Shown here piece by piece: positions 1 through 8,634 of a DNA stretch of 64,000 nt. The DNA is from an uncultured Clostridia bacterium (GTDB lineage: Bacteria; Bacillota; Clostridia; Oscillospirales; Ruminococcaceae). The stretch lies in assembly GCA_947630845.1 (NCBI GenBank), contig CANRJB010000013.1, positions 1-64,000 on the forward strand, given 5' to 3'. The translations under genes were made by a program, and so were the position numbers. Under the pieces are notes generated by a model. That model did not search any database, was not told the origin of the DNA, and saw nothing but the letters and a program-made list of their open reading frames with translations. Within the stretch, counting starts at the first letter, position 1. Every line of letters starts with the position of its first letter.

Positions 1-14
1 CAGCGGCATTTACC

Positions 15-43
15 ATTCTACCACACTTCGCCTCGCTTGTCAA
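15..43 (-). promoter_or_regulatory. Left-pointing sigma-A promoter (proximal)
   Basis: On the minus strand TTGACA (38-43) and TAGAAT (15-20) are separated by exactly 17 bp, with an extended -10 TG. The transcript would leave the left edge of the window, so its target is unseen. It is the second of two tandem promoters. A short CACTT/AAGTG hairpin followed by eight T on the minus strand (about 51-84) lies between them and could act as a weak terminator. Confidence 0.7.
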
Positions 44-123
44 GGCTTTTTTCAAAAAAAATTTCACTTTTTTTGAAGTGCCCTGTGGACTCGTGGTGCT
101 GCCCTTTGTGAGACAGCTTTATT

Positions 124-152
124 ATTATAGCATACTCCTTGGAAATTGTCAA
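124..152 (-). promoter_or_regulatory. Left-pointing sigma-A promoter (distal)
   Basis: Consensus TTGACA (147-152) and TATAAT (124-129) on the minus strand, 17-bp spacer, extended TGC before the -10. It lies about 109 bp upstream of a second left-pointing promoter. Tandem strong promoters are common in front of rRNA or tRNA operons, but the target is outside the window. Confidence 0.75.
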
Positions 153-315
153 GAGGGTTGGGTTACAAAGATTTGCTCAAAATTTTGTTGAAATCTTACA
201 ATTTTTACAAAGGGTAGTTCCATGACATTATGATTGCCAATTATTTTCCCTTTATTCAGCCCTTTCCTCATTTTTCCTCTCTGAAATAAATTTCCGAAAT
301 TTTCAATGTAACCCC

Positions 316-344
316 TTTTCAAATCTTTCATTTTGTGGTATAAT
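316..344 (+). promoter_or_regulatory. Promoter of the phosphoglucomutase gene
   Basis: TATAAT (339-344) preceded by the extended TGG, with TTTTCA (316-321) as a weak -35 at 17 bp. It lies about 50 bp upstream of the start codon at 397. The remaining sequence between 153 and 315 is AT-rich and shows no gene. Confidence 0.7.
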
Positions 345-396
345 AGAAATGGATTCTCCCTCAAGGGGATGTTTGTATTCTGATAGGAGGTATTTT

Positions 397-2112
397 ATGA
401 AGACAGTTGATGAATTGTATCAGGAATGGTGTCAGAAAGCTGTTGATGACCCAGATCTGATCGAAGAGCTTCATTCCGTGCAGGGCAATGAAGCGGAGAT
501 CCGTGATCGCTTTTACCGTGAGCTGGAATTTGGTACCGGCGGATTAAGAGGTGTGATCGGGGCTGGCACAAATCGTATGAATGTCTATACCGTTCGCCGT
601 GCGACACAAGGGCTTGCCAATTATGTCAAGGCAGACTTTGACCAGCCGAGCGTTGCCATCTCCCATGACAGCCGTATCAAGTCCGATGTTTTTGCCAAAG
701 CCGCTGCCTCTGTGCTGGCTGCAAATGGTGTGAAGGTACATATTTATACCGAGCTGATGCCGACGCCGATGCTCTCATGGGCAGTCCGTGCGCTCCATTG
801 CAGTGCAGGTATCATGGTCACTGCCAGCCATAATCCGGCAAAGTATAACGGGTATAAGGCTTATGGTGCTGACGGGTGTCAGATCACCCTTGACGTTGCT
901 GAAAAGGTCATAGGCGAGATCAATTCTCTTGACGTTTTTCAGGATGTGAACTACACAGACTTTGACAAGGCTGTTGCGGATGGTATGATCTCCTATATTT
1001 CGCAGGATGTTATTGAGAACTATTATCAGAACGTTCTCGCACAGGGCATCAATACCGGTCTATGCGCAGACAGCGGTCTTAAAATCGTCTACACCCCTCT
1101 CAACGGCACAGGCAACAAGCCCGTCCGTGAGATCCTCGACAGGATCGGCATCAAGGATGTTACCGTCGTCAAAGAGCAGGAATTACCGGATGGCAATTTC
1201 CCGACTTGTCCTTATCCGAACCCTGAGATCCGTGAGGCACTGGAGCTGGGGTTGCAGTATTGCGACGAAGTCAAGCCGGATCTGCTGCTTGCCACTGACC
1301 CGGACTGCGACCGTGTGGGTATTGCTGTGCCTGACGGTGACGACTACGCACTGTTCTCCGGCAATGAGGTCGGTGCGCTGCTGACGGAATATATTTGCAG
1401 CCAGCGTACTGAAAAGGGTACGATGCCGAAAAATCCGATCGTTGTCAAGACCATCGTAACCTCCGACATCATTAAGGCAATCGCTAAGGAATATGGTCTG
1501 GAGACCATCGAGGTGCTGACCGGTTTCAAATTCATTGGCGAACAGATCGGACTGCTGGAGGCAAAGGGCGAGGAAAACCGCTATGTATTTGGCTTTGAGG
1601 AAAGCTATGGCTACCTTGCCGGGACATATGTCCGTGATAAGGATGCGGTCGTTGCGTCCATGCTCATCTGCGAAATGGCAGCATATTACCGTACACAGGG
1701 CATCTCTCTCCTCCAAGCCCGTGAGAATCTGTACAAGAAATACGGTCTGTTCCGTCACTCGCTCCAGAGCTTTACCTTTGAAGGGGAGAGCGGCATGAAC
1801 AAGATGAATTCCCTCATGCAGAGCTTGCGTGATAAGCAGCCCCAAAGCATTGGTGGGCTGAATGTCGTTTCCGTTTCAGACTACAAGACCAGCATAACCA
1901 CTGATACTGCCACCGGCAAACAGACTCCCATCACATTGCCCAAATCCAACGTACTTGTGTTTGATCTGGAACAGGGTGCAAAAGTTGTCATCCGTCCGTC
2001 CGGTACAGAGCCGAAAATCAAATGCTACTACACCACCATTGGTGCGAATATGGAAGAAGCACTTGCCACAGAAGCAAAATTGACTGAAGATTTTGACAAG
2101 CTGTTCCAGTGA
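397..2112 (+). CDS. pgm: Phosphoglucomutase/phosphomannomutase
   Basis: A 571-residue alpha-D-phosphohexomutase that interconverts glucose-1-phosphate and glucose-6-phosphate in the cytosol. All four family signatures are visible: the phosphoserine loop TASHNP (Ser about 144), the metal loop DPDCDR (about 301-306), the sugar-binding GFEESYG (about 398-404) and the phosphate-binding RPSGTEPK near residue 531. The length matches the long Firmicutes PgcA type. The start at 397 is preferred over an in-frame ATG at 349 because AGGAGG lies at 385-390 with 6-nt spacing. The gene is monocistronic, with its own promoter and terminator. In a cellulolytic bacterium it would handle glucose-1-phosphate from cellodextrin phosphorolysis and glycogen (inference). 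Confidence 0.96.
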   Translation: MKTVDELYQEWCQKAVDDPDLIEELHSVQGNEAEIRDRFYRELEFGTGGLRGVIGAGTNRMNVYTVRRATQGLANYVKADFDQPSVAISHDSRIKSDVFAKAAASVLAANGVKVHIYTELMPTPMLSWAVRALHCSAGIMVTASHNPAKYNGYKAYGADGCQITLDVAEKVIGEINSLDVFQDVNYTDFDKAVADGMISYISQDVIENYYQNVLAQGINTGLCADSGLKIVYTPLNGTGNKPVREILDRIGIKDVTVVKEQELPDGNFPTCPYPNPEIREALELGLQYCDEVKPDLLLATDPDCDRVGIAVPDGDDYALFSGNEVGALLTEYICSQRTEKGTMPKNPIVVKTIVTSDIIKAIAKEYGLETIEVLTGFKFIGEQIGLLEAKGEENRYVFGFEESYGYLAGTYVRDKDAVVASMLICEMAAYYRTQGISLLQARENLYKKYGLFRHSLQSFTFEGESGMNKMNSLMQSLRDKQPQSIGGLNVVSVSDYKTSITTDTATGKQTPITLPKSNVLVFDLEQGAKVVIRPSGTEPKIKCYYTTIGANMEEALATEAKLTEDFDKLFQ

Positions 2113-2126
2113 TACAAAAAGACTAC

Positions 2127-2156
2127 AAAAAGGCTGCCCGGAAAGGCAGCCTTTTT
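2127..2156. terminator. Bidirectional intrinsic terminator
   Basis: A 12-bp stem (AAAAAGGCTGCC at 2127-2138 with its complement at 2145-2156) closes a 6-nt loop. There are A and T runs on both sides, so it can serve both the plus-strand mutase and the convergent GH9 gene that ends at 2166. Confidence 0.9.
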
Positions 2157-2165
2157 GCTTCTCTA

Positions 2166-4685
2166 TTATGATACCGGAAGCGTTATCAGATCAATGACCG
2201 CACGCAGGATATTCAATCCATCTTCCTGTGCTACTTCACCATCACGATTGACATCCGCATTTTTCAGACCTTGCTCAGTTACTTCTGTGCCAATCATCAG
2301 ATATTTGTTCAGTGTGATCATATCGACCATCTTCACCTCTCCGTCGCAGTCCACATCACCATAGATGATCTCCGATGCCGACCCACTGCCGGAAGTATCG
2401 CTTTCATACGTATCTTCTGTCGATGCCGGTTCACTTGAGGGCTGCTCCGTCGCTTCCGTAGAAGCAGGTTCAGAAGGTGTTTGCGTATCCGGCACGCTGC
2501 CGTCCGGTTCAATGCCGCCGACCAGAACGCCGTCATCGTACACGCAGATATAGTCCGTTTTGACCTCATTATTATCTGCGAACATATCCGTATCGCTCAG
2601 CACGGGCAGACCCTGATAGCTGTAGTCATTGGTCGGATCCCACTGGTCACCATAGTACATGCCCATGGAGAACTGGTACTTCTTGCCGGAATTGGCAATT
2701 TTGTAGCCGTCCCATGTGATCTCAACATAATAGATATCGTCCATCTTATCATACTTGAACGGTCCGGAACAGATGCCATCTGCCCCGTTGTCGCCCTCTT
2801 CTGCATTGGACTGGTCGTACAGCTCCTTACATTCCACAGATGCAATGTTTGCAATTTCTTCAGAGCTGAAAAAGTACCGTACTGTGATCTTATCCGAGGG
2901 TTTGTTGGAATCCGTGCGCACCATGAAGGAGATCTTCGTCACGCCTGCACCGTCATCATGCAGATCATCCACGGCAAATGCTTCGATCCAATAACCATTG
3001 CCGCCGCCCACGTCACCGCTGCTTTCCTCCACAGGCGGGAAGTCTGCATCAGGTTTGTCGGTATCCTTGCCGAAGAAGTGGTACAGTCCTGCTGCTGCAC
3101 CGACAAACGCTGCATTATAGTCGATGGTAACTTCATTATAAATGTAGTCCTTTGTGATGTCATTGTGAGCATCGTCCGCATCGGGTCCACCTACCAGTGC
3201 GCCATAGAGGACATGTCGCTGCGGAGACGGGTCTTCGCATTTTGTCAGACCGGAAGAAGCACGGTGATGCGGATATTTTGCGGAGCTTTCTTTATAACCG
3301 ACCACATAGCAGCGGCTGCCGCTTTTTGCACCGTCTTCGCCTTCCTGAGCAGTTTCCAGAAATGTAGTCTCATTGTCGCCGAGCAGATATTCCATCTGTT
3401 CCTTTGCCCATTCGCTGAATTTGCCTGCACCGTTGTACTTGTCATAGACCAGTGCCACAAGCTGTCCGGCAGTGTTGTACCGTGCCGAACCCCATGTGTC
3501 CATCCACCAGTACCCCTGCGGACTCAGCGTGCCGGGATTGCCGCTCATATAGCCGTTCACTGCCTTTTCCACAGATGCCCACGGATCCATCTCTTCATAG
3601 GGACTCTTTTCAGCAGCTACCTTGTATTCCTCAATAAAGTCCGGATAGACATGCTCTCCTTCCTTAGCCGGAGTTTCCTCTGTGATCTCACCCAGAATGC
3701 ACTGCACGCCGCCCCATACATCGTTCCAGCAATGTACATAGGATGGAGCTGCATAGTAGTCATAATTCGGGTAGATCTCCTCCAGATAAGTATGGTCGCC
3801 CGTGATCTTGTAAAGCCATGCCGCTGCCCAGCAGTAGTCATCCTCCCACTTGCTCGAACGATAATACCCTTTCGGACCATCCGCATTGTCGCTCAGCTCC
3901 TTCGGATGTTCCATAGCAAACCGGAAGAGGGCTGTTGCATAATCAAGAGATTGCTGCGCATATTCGGGGTCGGTATCCTTGAAATTAAGATAATTGATGG
4001 CAAGAGATGCAGCAGCCGATGCCACATAATCCGTCTGCGGCTTATCCACTGTAAGGAAGAATGCCGGTCTTGCCATGCTGTCCACCTCCGGCGACTGCCA
4101 GTAGGCATGGTCAATGTCGCCGTCGCCGACCTGATAGCAATGTGCGATCACATCGCCATTCTCATCTAAGAAGGTACACCGCATCAGATAGTCGTTGAAA
4201 TACCGCAGGATCGTTTCGATATGGGTATCCTGTCCGGATTTCTCGTAGGCATCCCGGAATTCATAATAACCCCATCCCAATGTAGAAGCGGCATAGTTTT
4301 CCGGCATACCAAATTCCACATGGTCGCCGGCATCATGAAAACCGCCGGACACATCCACACAGCCATCTCCGTCGGGGTCAAGAATATCCTTGTACTCGTC
4401 AATGAAGCTCTGCGACAAGTTTGTGCCGATATTATCCTCACCCATAGGTTTGAGCGGTACTTCGGCATCGTAAGTATGGCAGTCGCCCCGCCATGAGAGC
4501 AGGGAATTTTCATCCACGCCTGTACCGCACATATTGGCATCGTAAAAGGTCATGGAATACTGGAGCAGTCTTGCAAAATTTTCCTCCTCTGCTGCCGTCG
4601 CAGTGACACCCGGCAGAAGGGTTCCGGCAAGCATAGCTGTGCTGACCGCAAGGGCACTGAGCCTGCCGCTGATTGAATGTTTCAT
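2166..4685 (-). CDS. Dockerin-bearing GH9 endoglucanase-type cellulase
   Basis: An 839-residue secreted cellulosome-type enzyme. The order is: signal peptide (about 1-31, ending TATAA), GH9 catalytic module (about 36-555), a beta-rich CBM3-like module starting NGYWIEAF (about 570-730), a Ser/Thr/Glu linker and a dockerin (about 774-835). GH9 catalytic residues are visible: the DAGD pair Asp118/Asp121 (base) and Glu518 in NEVTIDYNA (acid). The dockerin has the two Ca-loop repeats, DVDCDGEVKMVD and DVNRDGEVAQED. The start is fixed by AAAGGAGG 4-5 nt upstream, and a consensus promoter precedes it. It stands alone between two terminator/promoter boundaries. Substrate preference within beta-1,4-glucans cannot be told from sequence. 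Confidence 0.93.
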   Translation of the reverse strand: MKHSISGRLSALAVSTAMLAGTLLPGVTATAAEEENFARLLQYSMTFYDANMCGTGVDENSLLSWRGDCHTYDAEVPLKPMGEDNIGTNLSQSFIDEYKDILDPDGDGCVDVSGGFHDAGDHVEFGMPENYAASTLGWGYYEFRDAYEKSGQDTHIETILRYFNDYLMRCTFLDENGDVIAHCYQVGDGDIDHAYWQSPEVDSMARPAFFLTVDKPQTDYVASAAASLAINYLNFKDTDPEYAQQSLDYATALFRFAMEHPKELSDNADGPKGYYRSSKWEDDYCWAAAWLYKITGDHTYLEEIYPNYDYYAAPSYVHCWNDVWGGVQCILGEITEETPAKEGEHVYPDFIEEYKVAAEKSPYEEMDPWASVEKAVNGYMSGNPGTLSPQGYWWMDTWGSARYNTAGQLVALVYDKYNGAGKFSEWAKEQMEYLLGDNETTFLETAQEGEDGAKSGSRCYVVGYKESSAKYPHHRASSGLTKCEDPSPQRHVLYGALVGGPDADDAHNDITKDYIYNEVTIDYNAAFVGAAAGLYHFFGKDTDKPDADFPPVEESSGDVGGGNGYWIEAFAVDDLHDDGAGVTKISFMVRTDSNKPSDKITVRYFFSSEEIANIASVECKELYDQSNAEEGDNGADGICSGPFKYDKMDDIYYVEITWDGYKIANSGKKYQFSMGMYYGDQWDPTNDYSYQGLPVLSDTDMFADNNEVKTDYICVYDDGVLVGGIEPDGSVPDTQTPSEPASTEATEQPSSEPASTEDTYESDTSGSGSASEIIYGDVDCDGEVKMVDMITLNKYLMIGTEVTEQGLKNADVNRDGEVAQEDGLNILRAVIDLITLPVS

Positions 4686-4738
4686 TGATTTCCTCCTTTA
4701 TTGTGATCGCAGTCCGTATCTGTAGAATTGCTACTTTC

Positions 4739-4767
4739 ATTATAACTGAAATTTTATAAAATGTCAA
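4739..4767 (-). promoter_or_regulatory. Promoter of the GH9-dockerin gene
   Basis: Perfect TTGACA (4762-4767) and TATAAT (4739-4744) on the minus strand, 17-bp spacer. The leader is about 45 nt. The region 4768-4934 is AT-rich and holds no gene. Confidence 0.85.
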
Positions 4768-4934
4768 TTGTTTTTTCATATTTTTGAATTTTTTTATAAA
4801 ACCCTGCCAATCTCCCTGACAAAGATACCAAATATGATAAAAAAATGATCCACGATCATATGACTGCCAACTGCTCACGAAACGCAGAGATCCATGTGTA
4901 ACAGAAAAATTCGGAACAAATTCAAATAAAAGAG

Positions 4935-4963
4935 TAGACAAATGCAGGATTCTATGGTATAAT
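4935..4963 (+). promoter_or_regulatory. Promoter of the proBA-tyrA operon
   Basis: TAGACA (4935-4940) and TATAAT (4958-4963), 17-bp spacer, extended TGG. It lies about 40 bp before the first gene of a plus-strand run that ends at the tyrA terminator (11401). Confidence 0.85.
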
Positions 4964-5005
4964 ATAGTATGTGAAGCAATCAATACTGTAAAGGAGCATG
5001 AAACT

Positions 5006-5341
5006 ATGGATAATTCGTATTTCCCCATCCGGATCGAGGTGCATATGATACTGGCACTGCTGGCACTGCTGGTGTTCGGGATGCAGTTCATCCGCTTCCG
5101 GAAGAGCCATCATCTGGTACTGGCGATCGCCCTGCCCTGTACACTGCTGCCGTACTTGTTTGACAATCAGACATTTTTCTATGCAGTCGGTGTAGCGGAA
5201 GGTGCAGCACTGGTGTTGTCACTGATTCTGGCATATACGATCGACCGTGATAAAACAGCTCCTGCTGCATCATCCGATTCAGACGACGCAGCAGAGACAC
5301 AAGCCCCTGCCAAAACTGATGAGGGGGAAAAGGGCGAATGA
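5006..5341 (+). CDS. Small membrane protein, unknown function
   Basis: 111 residues with two or three predicted membrane segments (about 14-30, 37-53 and 58-75) and an acidic, Ala/Asp-rich cytosolic-looking tail (about 80-111). I do not recognise the family. AAGGAG lies 5' of the ATG. Its stop overlaps the next gene's start by four bases (ATGA), so the two are translationally coupled. It is the first gene of the operon that carries proB, proA and tyrA. The coupling suggests a role linked to the dehydrogenase, but nothing in the sequence says what. Confidence 0.75.
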   Translation: MDNSYFPIRIEVHMILALLALLVFGMQFIRFRKSHHLVLAIALPCTLLPYLFDNQTFFYAVGVAEGAALVLSLILAYTIDRDKTAPAASSDSDDAAETQAPAKTDEGEKGE

Positions 5342-6285
5342 AGATCGTCATTCCGGACTGGAGTACCATGTCGGCTGAAAACATGGGCTTTTCGGTGTTT
5401 GAGGAATTCGGAGAAGTCGTCTGCTGCGGTATGACACGCCCGGAGGAAGCGGCACAGAAGATCGGTGATGCACAGATCGTCCTTGTCAACAAGACCCCCA
5501 TTACTGCACAGGTCATGGAACAGTGTCCAAATCTGCAATATATCGGCTTATTTGCAACTGGTTACAACAATATTGACATCAGCGCAGCCAATGCTCACGG
5601 CATCACCGTCTGCAATGCGGGCGCATATTCTACGCATGCAGTCGTACAGCATACCTTTGCACTGCTGTTTGCACTTGCCGGGAATCTGTACCGGTACCGG
5701 GATGCTGTCAATGCCGGAGAATGGGAGCGCAGCGAGACGTTCTCCTATTTTCCCTATCCCGTGCATGAGCTGTGGGGTAAGACGTTTGCTGTCATCGGCT
5801 ACGGGAGCATCGGCAGACATGTGGCAAAGGCAGCGGATGCGTTCGGGATGCATGTCATTGTCCACACACGTTCTGTCCCAAAGGACTGTCCCTATCCGCT
5901 TGTAACGCAGGAGGAAGCCTTCCGTCAGGCAGATGTGCTGAGCATTCACTGTCCTCTGCATGCGGAGACGGCACATCTCATCCGCAGGGAGACACTTGCC
6001 ATGATGAAACCGTCGGCATACCTCATCAATACAGCACGGGGCGGTATCGTGGAGGAACAGGCACTGGCGGATGCACTGAATGCCGGACAGCTTGCCGGGG
6101 CAGGCGTGGATGTGCTTGACCAAGAACCCATGTCGCCGGACACACCCCTCAAAACAGCAAAAAACTGTATCATTACGCCCCATATTGCATGGTCGGCTCT
6201 GGAGACAAGGGAACGCCTTGTGCAGATCGTCGCAGATAATCTGCGCAATTTCCTTGCCGGTCATCCTACCAATCAGGTCAACTGA
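5338..6285 (+). CDS. D-2-hydroxyacid dehydrogenase (NAD-dependent)
   Basis: 315 residues, the usual size for the glycerate/hydroxypyruvate/phosphoglycerate dehydrogenase superfamily. Visible features: the Rossmann glycine motif VIGYGSIGRHVAKAA (about 157-171), the substrate-Arg region LINTARGGIVEE (about 228-239), the catalytic Glu region GVDVLDQEPM, and the C-terminal His in TPHIAWSA. It reduces a 2-ketoacid to a D-2-hydroxyacid or the reverse. Glycerate dehydrogenase is the most likely subgroup, but sequence alone does not settle the substrate. It has no ACT domain, so it is not the long form of SerA. It starts within the ATGA overlap with the preceding membrane-protein gene. Confidence 0.9.
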   Translation: MKIVIPDWSTMSAENMGFSVFEEFGEVVCCGMTRPEEAAQKIGDAQIVLVNKTPITAQVMEQCPNLQYIGLFATGYNNIDISAANAHGITVCNAGAYSTHAVVQHTFALLFALAGNLYRYRDAVNAGEWERSETFSYFPYPVHELWGKTFAVIGYGSIGRHVAKAADAFGMHVIVHTRSVPKDCPYPLVTQEEAFRQADVLSIHCPLHAETAHLIRRETLAMMKPSAYLINTARGGIVEEQALADALNAGQLAGAGVDVLDQEPMSPDTPLKTAKNCIITPHIAWSALETRERLVQIVADNLRNFLAGHPTNQVN

Positions 6286-6345
6286 AAGAGTTTCATGATG
6301 TTTGCGCAGTTACCTTTCCGACCATCCTGCCAAATCAGGTCAATC
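6242..6345 (+). repeat. Imperfect 61-bp-period tandem duplication at the dehydrogenase 3' end
   Basis: The last ~43 bp of the dehydrogenase gene (6242-6284, beginning TGCGCAATTT) reappear with about 80% identity at 6303-6346 (beginning TGCGCAGTTA), just before the proB ribosome site. Shared blocks include CATCCT and AATCAGGTCAA. The copy is untranslated. It looks like an old slippage or unequal-recombination duplication that set the spacing between the two genes. Confidence 0.6.
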
Positions 6346-6356
6346 GAGGAGTACTT

Positions 6357-7166
6357 ATGATAGATTTGAGAAGTAAAAAACGAATTGTCATCAAACTGGG
6401 CACATCTACACTTGCCCATAAAACCGGAAAACTCAACATCCGCCGTATGACAAATCTGACAAGGGTGCTTGCAGACTTGGAAAATGCCGGACATGAGTTG
6501 ATTTTAGTGTCGTCCGGTGCAGTCGGACTGGGCGTGGGGAAACTCAACCTCCCCGAACGCCCGAAGGATACCCCCGGCAAGCAGGCTGCTGCTGCCGTCG
6601 GGCAGTGCGAGCTGATGCATATCTATGATGAAATGTTCTCAAAATACAGCGTCACTGTCGCACAGATCCTGTTGACAAAGACCATCATCAGTTCGACTGA
6701 ACGGGTGGACAATGTGCGCAATGCCATTGATGCGCTGACAAAACTCGGCTGCATCCCGATCGTGAACGAAAATGACACGGTCGCTATTGATGAGCTGGAG
6801 CTGGAAATCGGTGAGAATGATTCTCTGTCAGCGGTGGTGGCATCCATCGCAGGAGCAGAAGCACTCATCATCCTCTCGGATATTGACGGACTGTATTCTT
6901 CCGACCCCCACAAGGATGAAAATGCAAGCATCATTCCGGTCGTGAAGGAAATCGACGGCTACATTGAACAGATCGCCGGCGGTGCAGGGAGTAACCTCGG
7001 TTCGGGCGGTATGGCAACAAAAATCAACGCTGCACGTATCTGTGCAGCAGCAGGTGTGGATATGGTCATCATGAACGGCAGAAATCCTGAGGACTTATAC
7101 AGGCTGTTCGACGGCGAATTGCTCGGGACATATTTCCCGGCAAAGCATACAGCAGACACAGAATAA
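6357..7166 (+). CDS. proB: Glutamate 5-kinase
   Basis: 269 residues of amino-acid-kinase fold that phosphorylates L-glutamate to gamma-glutamyl phosphate, the first step of proline synthesis. Motifs: KLGTSTLA at the N-terminus (nucleotide glycine loop), SSGAVGLG, VNENDTVA, and GSGGMATKINAA near residue 220. It has no C-terminal PUA domain, so it is the short form. GAGGAG at 6346-6351 sets the start. proA follows 207 bp downstream, so the pair forms the glutamate-5-semialdehyde branch. In the longer ProB, feedback inhibition by proline is typical of the kinase domain itself, so short forms may still be regulated. Confidence 0.96.
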   Translation: MIDLRSKKRIVIKLGTSTLAHKTGKLNIRRMTNLTRVLADLENAGHELILVSSGAVGLGVGKLNLPERPKDTPGKQAAAAVGQCELMHIYDEMFSKYSVTVAQILLTKTIISSTERVDNVRNAIDALTKLGCIPIVNENDTVAIDELELEIGENDSLSAVVASIAGAEALIILSDIDGLYSSDPHKDENASIIPVVKEIDGYIEQIAGGAGSNLGSGGMATKINAARICAAAGVDMVIMNGRNPEDLYRLFDGELLGTYFPAKHTADTE

Positions 7167-7373
7167 ACAGAGAACAGGCGATCACTGTGTTTGAAAACAA
7201 TCCTGCGTTTTACCAGACGGAATAACAGGGACAACTTTGAAACCATCATGCGGAGAAAGGCAGGTATCTGCCATTTCTTTATTCACAATAAAAGCTGAAA
7301 ACTATGATCACAGCAATAGGTTCTATTATACAGAATGCTGCTGAAAGCGGCATCATACAGAGGAGGTCACAAA

Positions 7374-8624
7374 ATGAATTATATGAAAACACTCGGCGAA
7401 AAAGCGAAACTTGCTGCGGCATCCAATGCCTGCGCCGGAACGGAATTGAAGAATACCGCCCTCAGAGCTATTTCATCTGCCCTGATGGCAAATACGGAGC
7501 GTATCATTGCAGCAAATCAGAAAGATCTGGATGCTGCGGTAGAAAATGGCATGTCCGCAGCGATGCAGGACAGACTGCGGCTCGATGAACATCGCATTGC
7601 CGCCATTGCCAATGCCGTGCTGAAGGTAGTCGCCCTCGATGACCCGATCGGGGAGGAGATCGGCGGCTGGCTGCGTCCGAACGGACTTCGTATCCGGCAG
7701 GTACGTGTGCCGATGGGTGTTGTTGGTATCATCTTTGAGTCCCGTCCGAATGTAACGGTGGATGCCGCTGTACTCTGTCTGAAAGCTGGAAATGCCGTGA
7801 TTCTGAGAGGCGGCAAGGAGGCGATCCATTCCAACACCTGCCTTGCAGAGGTAATGCGTGAGGCGATCCGGTCTGTCGGACTTCCGGAAGATCTCGTGCA
7901 GCTTGTGGAAAAGACCGATCGGGAAACCGCTGCGGAAATGATGCGGCTCAACGGATATCTGGACGTACTCATCCCGAGAGGCGGTGCAGGACTGATACAG
8001 GCTGTTGTGAAACAGGCAACAGTTCCGGTCATTGAGACAGGTGCCGGCAACTGCCATGTGTATGTGGATGCATCCGCACAGCTTGACATGGCAGTCAGCA
8101 TCAGCGACAATGCCAAGACACAGCGTCCCTCTGTCTGCAATGCCATTGAGACTCTGCTCGTTCATAAGGACATTGCCTCCACATTCCTGCCGGCTGTAAA
8201 AGCGGCATTTGCTGCGCATGATGTCAGAATGCACGGCTGCGACCGGACAAAGGCAATTTTGGGAGAGGATGTCATTCCGGTGACTGAAGAAGATTATTAC
8301 AAGGAATATGGCGATTATGAGATCGCTGTCAAAATTGTGGACAGCGTGCAGGAGGCCTGCGCCCACATCCGGAAATACAGCACGAAGCATTCCGAATGCA
8401 TCGTGACAGAATCTATGGAAAATGCAGAGTATTTCCTCAACAACCTCGATTCTGCCGCCCTCTATGTCAATGCCTCCACACGTTTCACAGATGGTGAGGA
8501 ATTTGGTTTTGGTGCGGAGATCGGCATCTCCACCCAGAAGCTCCATGCAAGAGGTCCGATGGGACTGAAGGCTTTGACGACTACACAGTACCGGATCACC
8601 GGAAACGGACAGATCAGATCGTGA
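7374..8624 (+). CDS. proA: Gamma-glutamyl phosphate reductase
   Basis: 416 residues of the aldehyde-dehydrogenase superfamily. It reduces gamma-glutamyl phosphate with NADPH to glutamate-5-semialdehyde, the second step of proline synthesis. Visible: the NADPH-binding core PMGVVGIIFESRPNV, the catalytic Cys near residue 227 in ETGAGNCHVYVD, and the conserved KHSECIVT segment. The start at 7374 has AGGAGG at 7361-7366 with 7-nt spacing; an in-frame ATG at 7335 lacks a ribosome site. The 207-bp gap after proB contains no supportable gene, only a 5-bp GGCAG/CTGCC hairpin near 7259. Confidence 0.96.
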   Translation: MNYMKTLGEKAKLAAASNACAGTELKNTALRAISSALMANTERIIAANQKDLDAAVENGMSAAMQDRLRLDEHRIAAIANAVLKVVALDDPIGEEIGGWLRPNGLRIRQVRVPMGVVGIIFESRPNVTVDAAVLCLKAGNAVILRGGKEAIHSNTCLAEVMREAIRSVGLPEDLVQLVEKTDRETAAEMMRLNGYLDVLIPRGGAGLIQAVVKQATVPVIETGAGNCHVYVDASAQLDMAVSISDNAKTQRPSVCNAIETLLVHKDIASTFLPAVKAAFAAHDVRMHGCDRTKAILGEDVIPVTEEDYYKEYGDYEIAVKIVDSVQEACAHIRKYSTKHSECIVTESMENAEYFLNNLDSAALYVNASTRFTDGEEFGFGAEIGISTQKLHARGPMGLKALTTTQYRITGNGQIRS

Positions 8625-8634
8625 AGGTGATGGC

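Noticed and set aside
2481..4169. Open frame of 562 codons opposite the GH9 gene
   Set aside because: Antisense of a complete, motif-bearing GH9 module; no ribosome site.
7167..7373. Tiny frames between proB and proA
   Set aside because: Frames of 12-17 codons with no convincing ribosome site; nothing supports translation.
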